Source: Candidatus Micrarchaeota archaeon CG08_land_8_20_14_0_20_59_11 (GTDB taxonomy: Archaea; Micrarchaeota; Micrarchaeia; Norongarragalinales; Norongarragalinaceae). Taken from it: a stretch of DNA of 6,476 bases. This document shows, piece after piece, positions 6,228 to 6,476 of the stretch. The stretch is taken from NCBI GenBank assembly GCA_002763345.1, contig PEXZ01000053.1, positions 1 through 6,476 of the forward strand, given 5' to 3'. Each line of letters starts with the position of its first letter. Position 1 is the first letter of the stretch. The position numbers and the translations under genes are program-made. The notes under the pieces were generated by a model. The model worked only from the letters and a program-made list of their open reading frames with translations. It was not told the origin of the DNA and did not search any database.

Positions 6228-6476
6228 ATGGCCATAGAATGGTGGCGCTCCTGGCACGGAGCGCCCACGGACAACAAATGGCTACTCATCGGCCGACGCG
6301 CCGGAGTAGCCCCCGGCATGGTCTCGGCAATCGTCTGGGCATTGTTGGACTACGCCAGCCAGAACAATGCGCGCGGCAATGTCGCCGGATTCGACGTAGA
6401 AACATACGCCGAATTCTCAGGGTTCACCGAAACCGACGTCGTAGCCATAATAGAAGCGCTTCACGACAAGCACATC
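6228..6476 (+). CDS. N-terminal part of a possible phage replication-initiation protein, cut by window edge
   Basis: Open for 83 codons from ATG 6228 to the right edge. MAIEWWRSWHGAPTDNKW followed by LIGRRAGVAPGMVSAIVWALLDYA and an acidic helix pattern (FDVETYAEFSGFTETDVVAIIEAL) looks like the winged-helix start of phage replication organiser/DnaD-DnaT-type N-terminal domains. Those domains read 'W...H..', then a helix pair and a strand preceding 'la...g.s...v...l..L'. The call rests on pattern resemblance only; the C-terminal part that would decide it is missing. In-frame ATGs at 6165 and 6081 exist but lie in the preceding gene and add poorly structured sequence. AAAGAAGAA just upstream is a weak ribosome site. 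A phage-type HTH regulator is the main alternative. Confidence 0.55.
   Translation, partial: MAIEWWRSWHGAPTDNKWLLIGRRAGVAPGMVSAIVWALLDYASQNNARGNVAGFDVETYAEFSGFTETDVVAIIEALHDKHI

Noticed and set aside
1..6476. CRISPR array, tRNA, rRNA, insertion sequence or attachment site
   Set aside because: No regularly spaced repeats, cloverleaf-like segments, transposase genes with terminal repeats, or duplicated att-like cores were seen by eye. A tRNA or short-repeat scan was not possible.

Overview
This window is a piece of a tailed dsDNA bacteriophage genome or prophage (Caudoviricetes-like). The evidence is a leftward run of small terminase, large terminase, portal and a fourth structural-position gene. 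The DNA is GC-rich, genes are tightly packed with stop/start overlaps, and two sigma-70-type promoters with TTGACA -35 boxes are visible, so the host is a bacterium. Nothing here fixes the host phylum. No integrase or repressor is in view, so a temperate lifestyle is not shown.

Left part (1-4070, minus strand): the packaging/head module, read right to left. A small terminase-like HTH protein (4070-3702) overlaps the large terminase (3820-2306). Two bases later comes the portal (2303-960), whose end overlaps a gene that runs off the left edge (979-1). That last gene is the most striking thing in the window. It joins a Pol-beta-type nucleotidyltransferase (GS...DVD) to an ATP-dependent ligase-type adenylation domain (KIDGFR), in the place where many phages carry a minor head protein.

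Centre (4071-4678): the control region. Two divergent promoters of the same design (TTGACA, 17-base spacer, TGA before a TAnACT -10) fire away from each other. The leftward one drives a 55-codon gene of unknown function that ends at a strong leftward intrinsic terminator. The stretch 4071-4231, between that terminator and the small terminase gene, has no gene and no convincing promoter. It may hold late-control or packaging-site sequence.

Right part (4679-6476, plus strand): one operon from the rightward promoter. It encodes an excisionase/MerR-like HTH protein, a C39-like cysteine peptidase-fold protein (ATGA-coupled), a small CPACG protein, a two-helix membrane protein, a four-cysteine protein with a C-terminal membrane helix, and the start of a gene that may be a phage replication-initiation protein, cut by the right edge. 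This looks like an early or accessory operon. The peptidase plus the two-helix protein could be a lysis pair, though that is inference.
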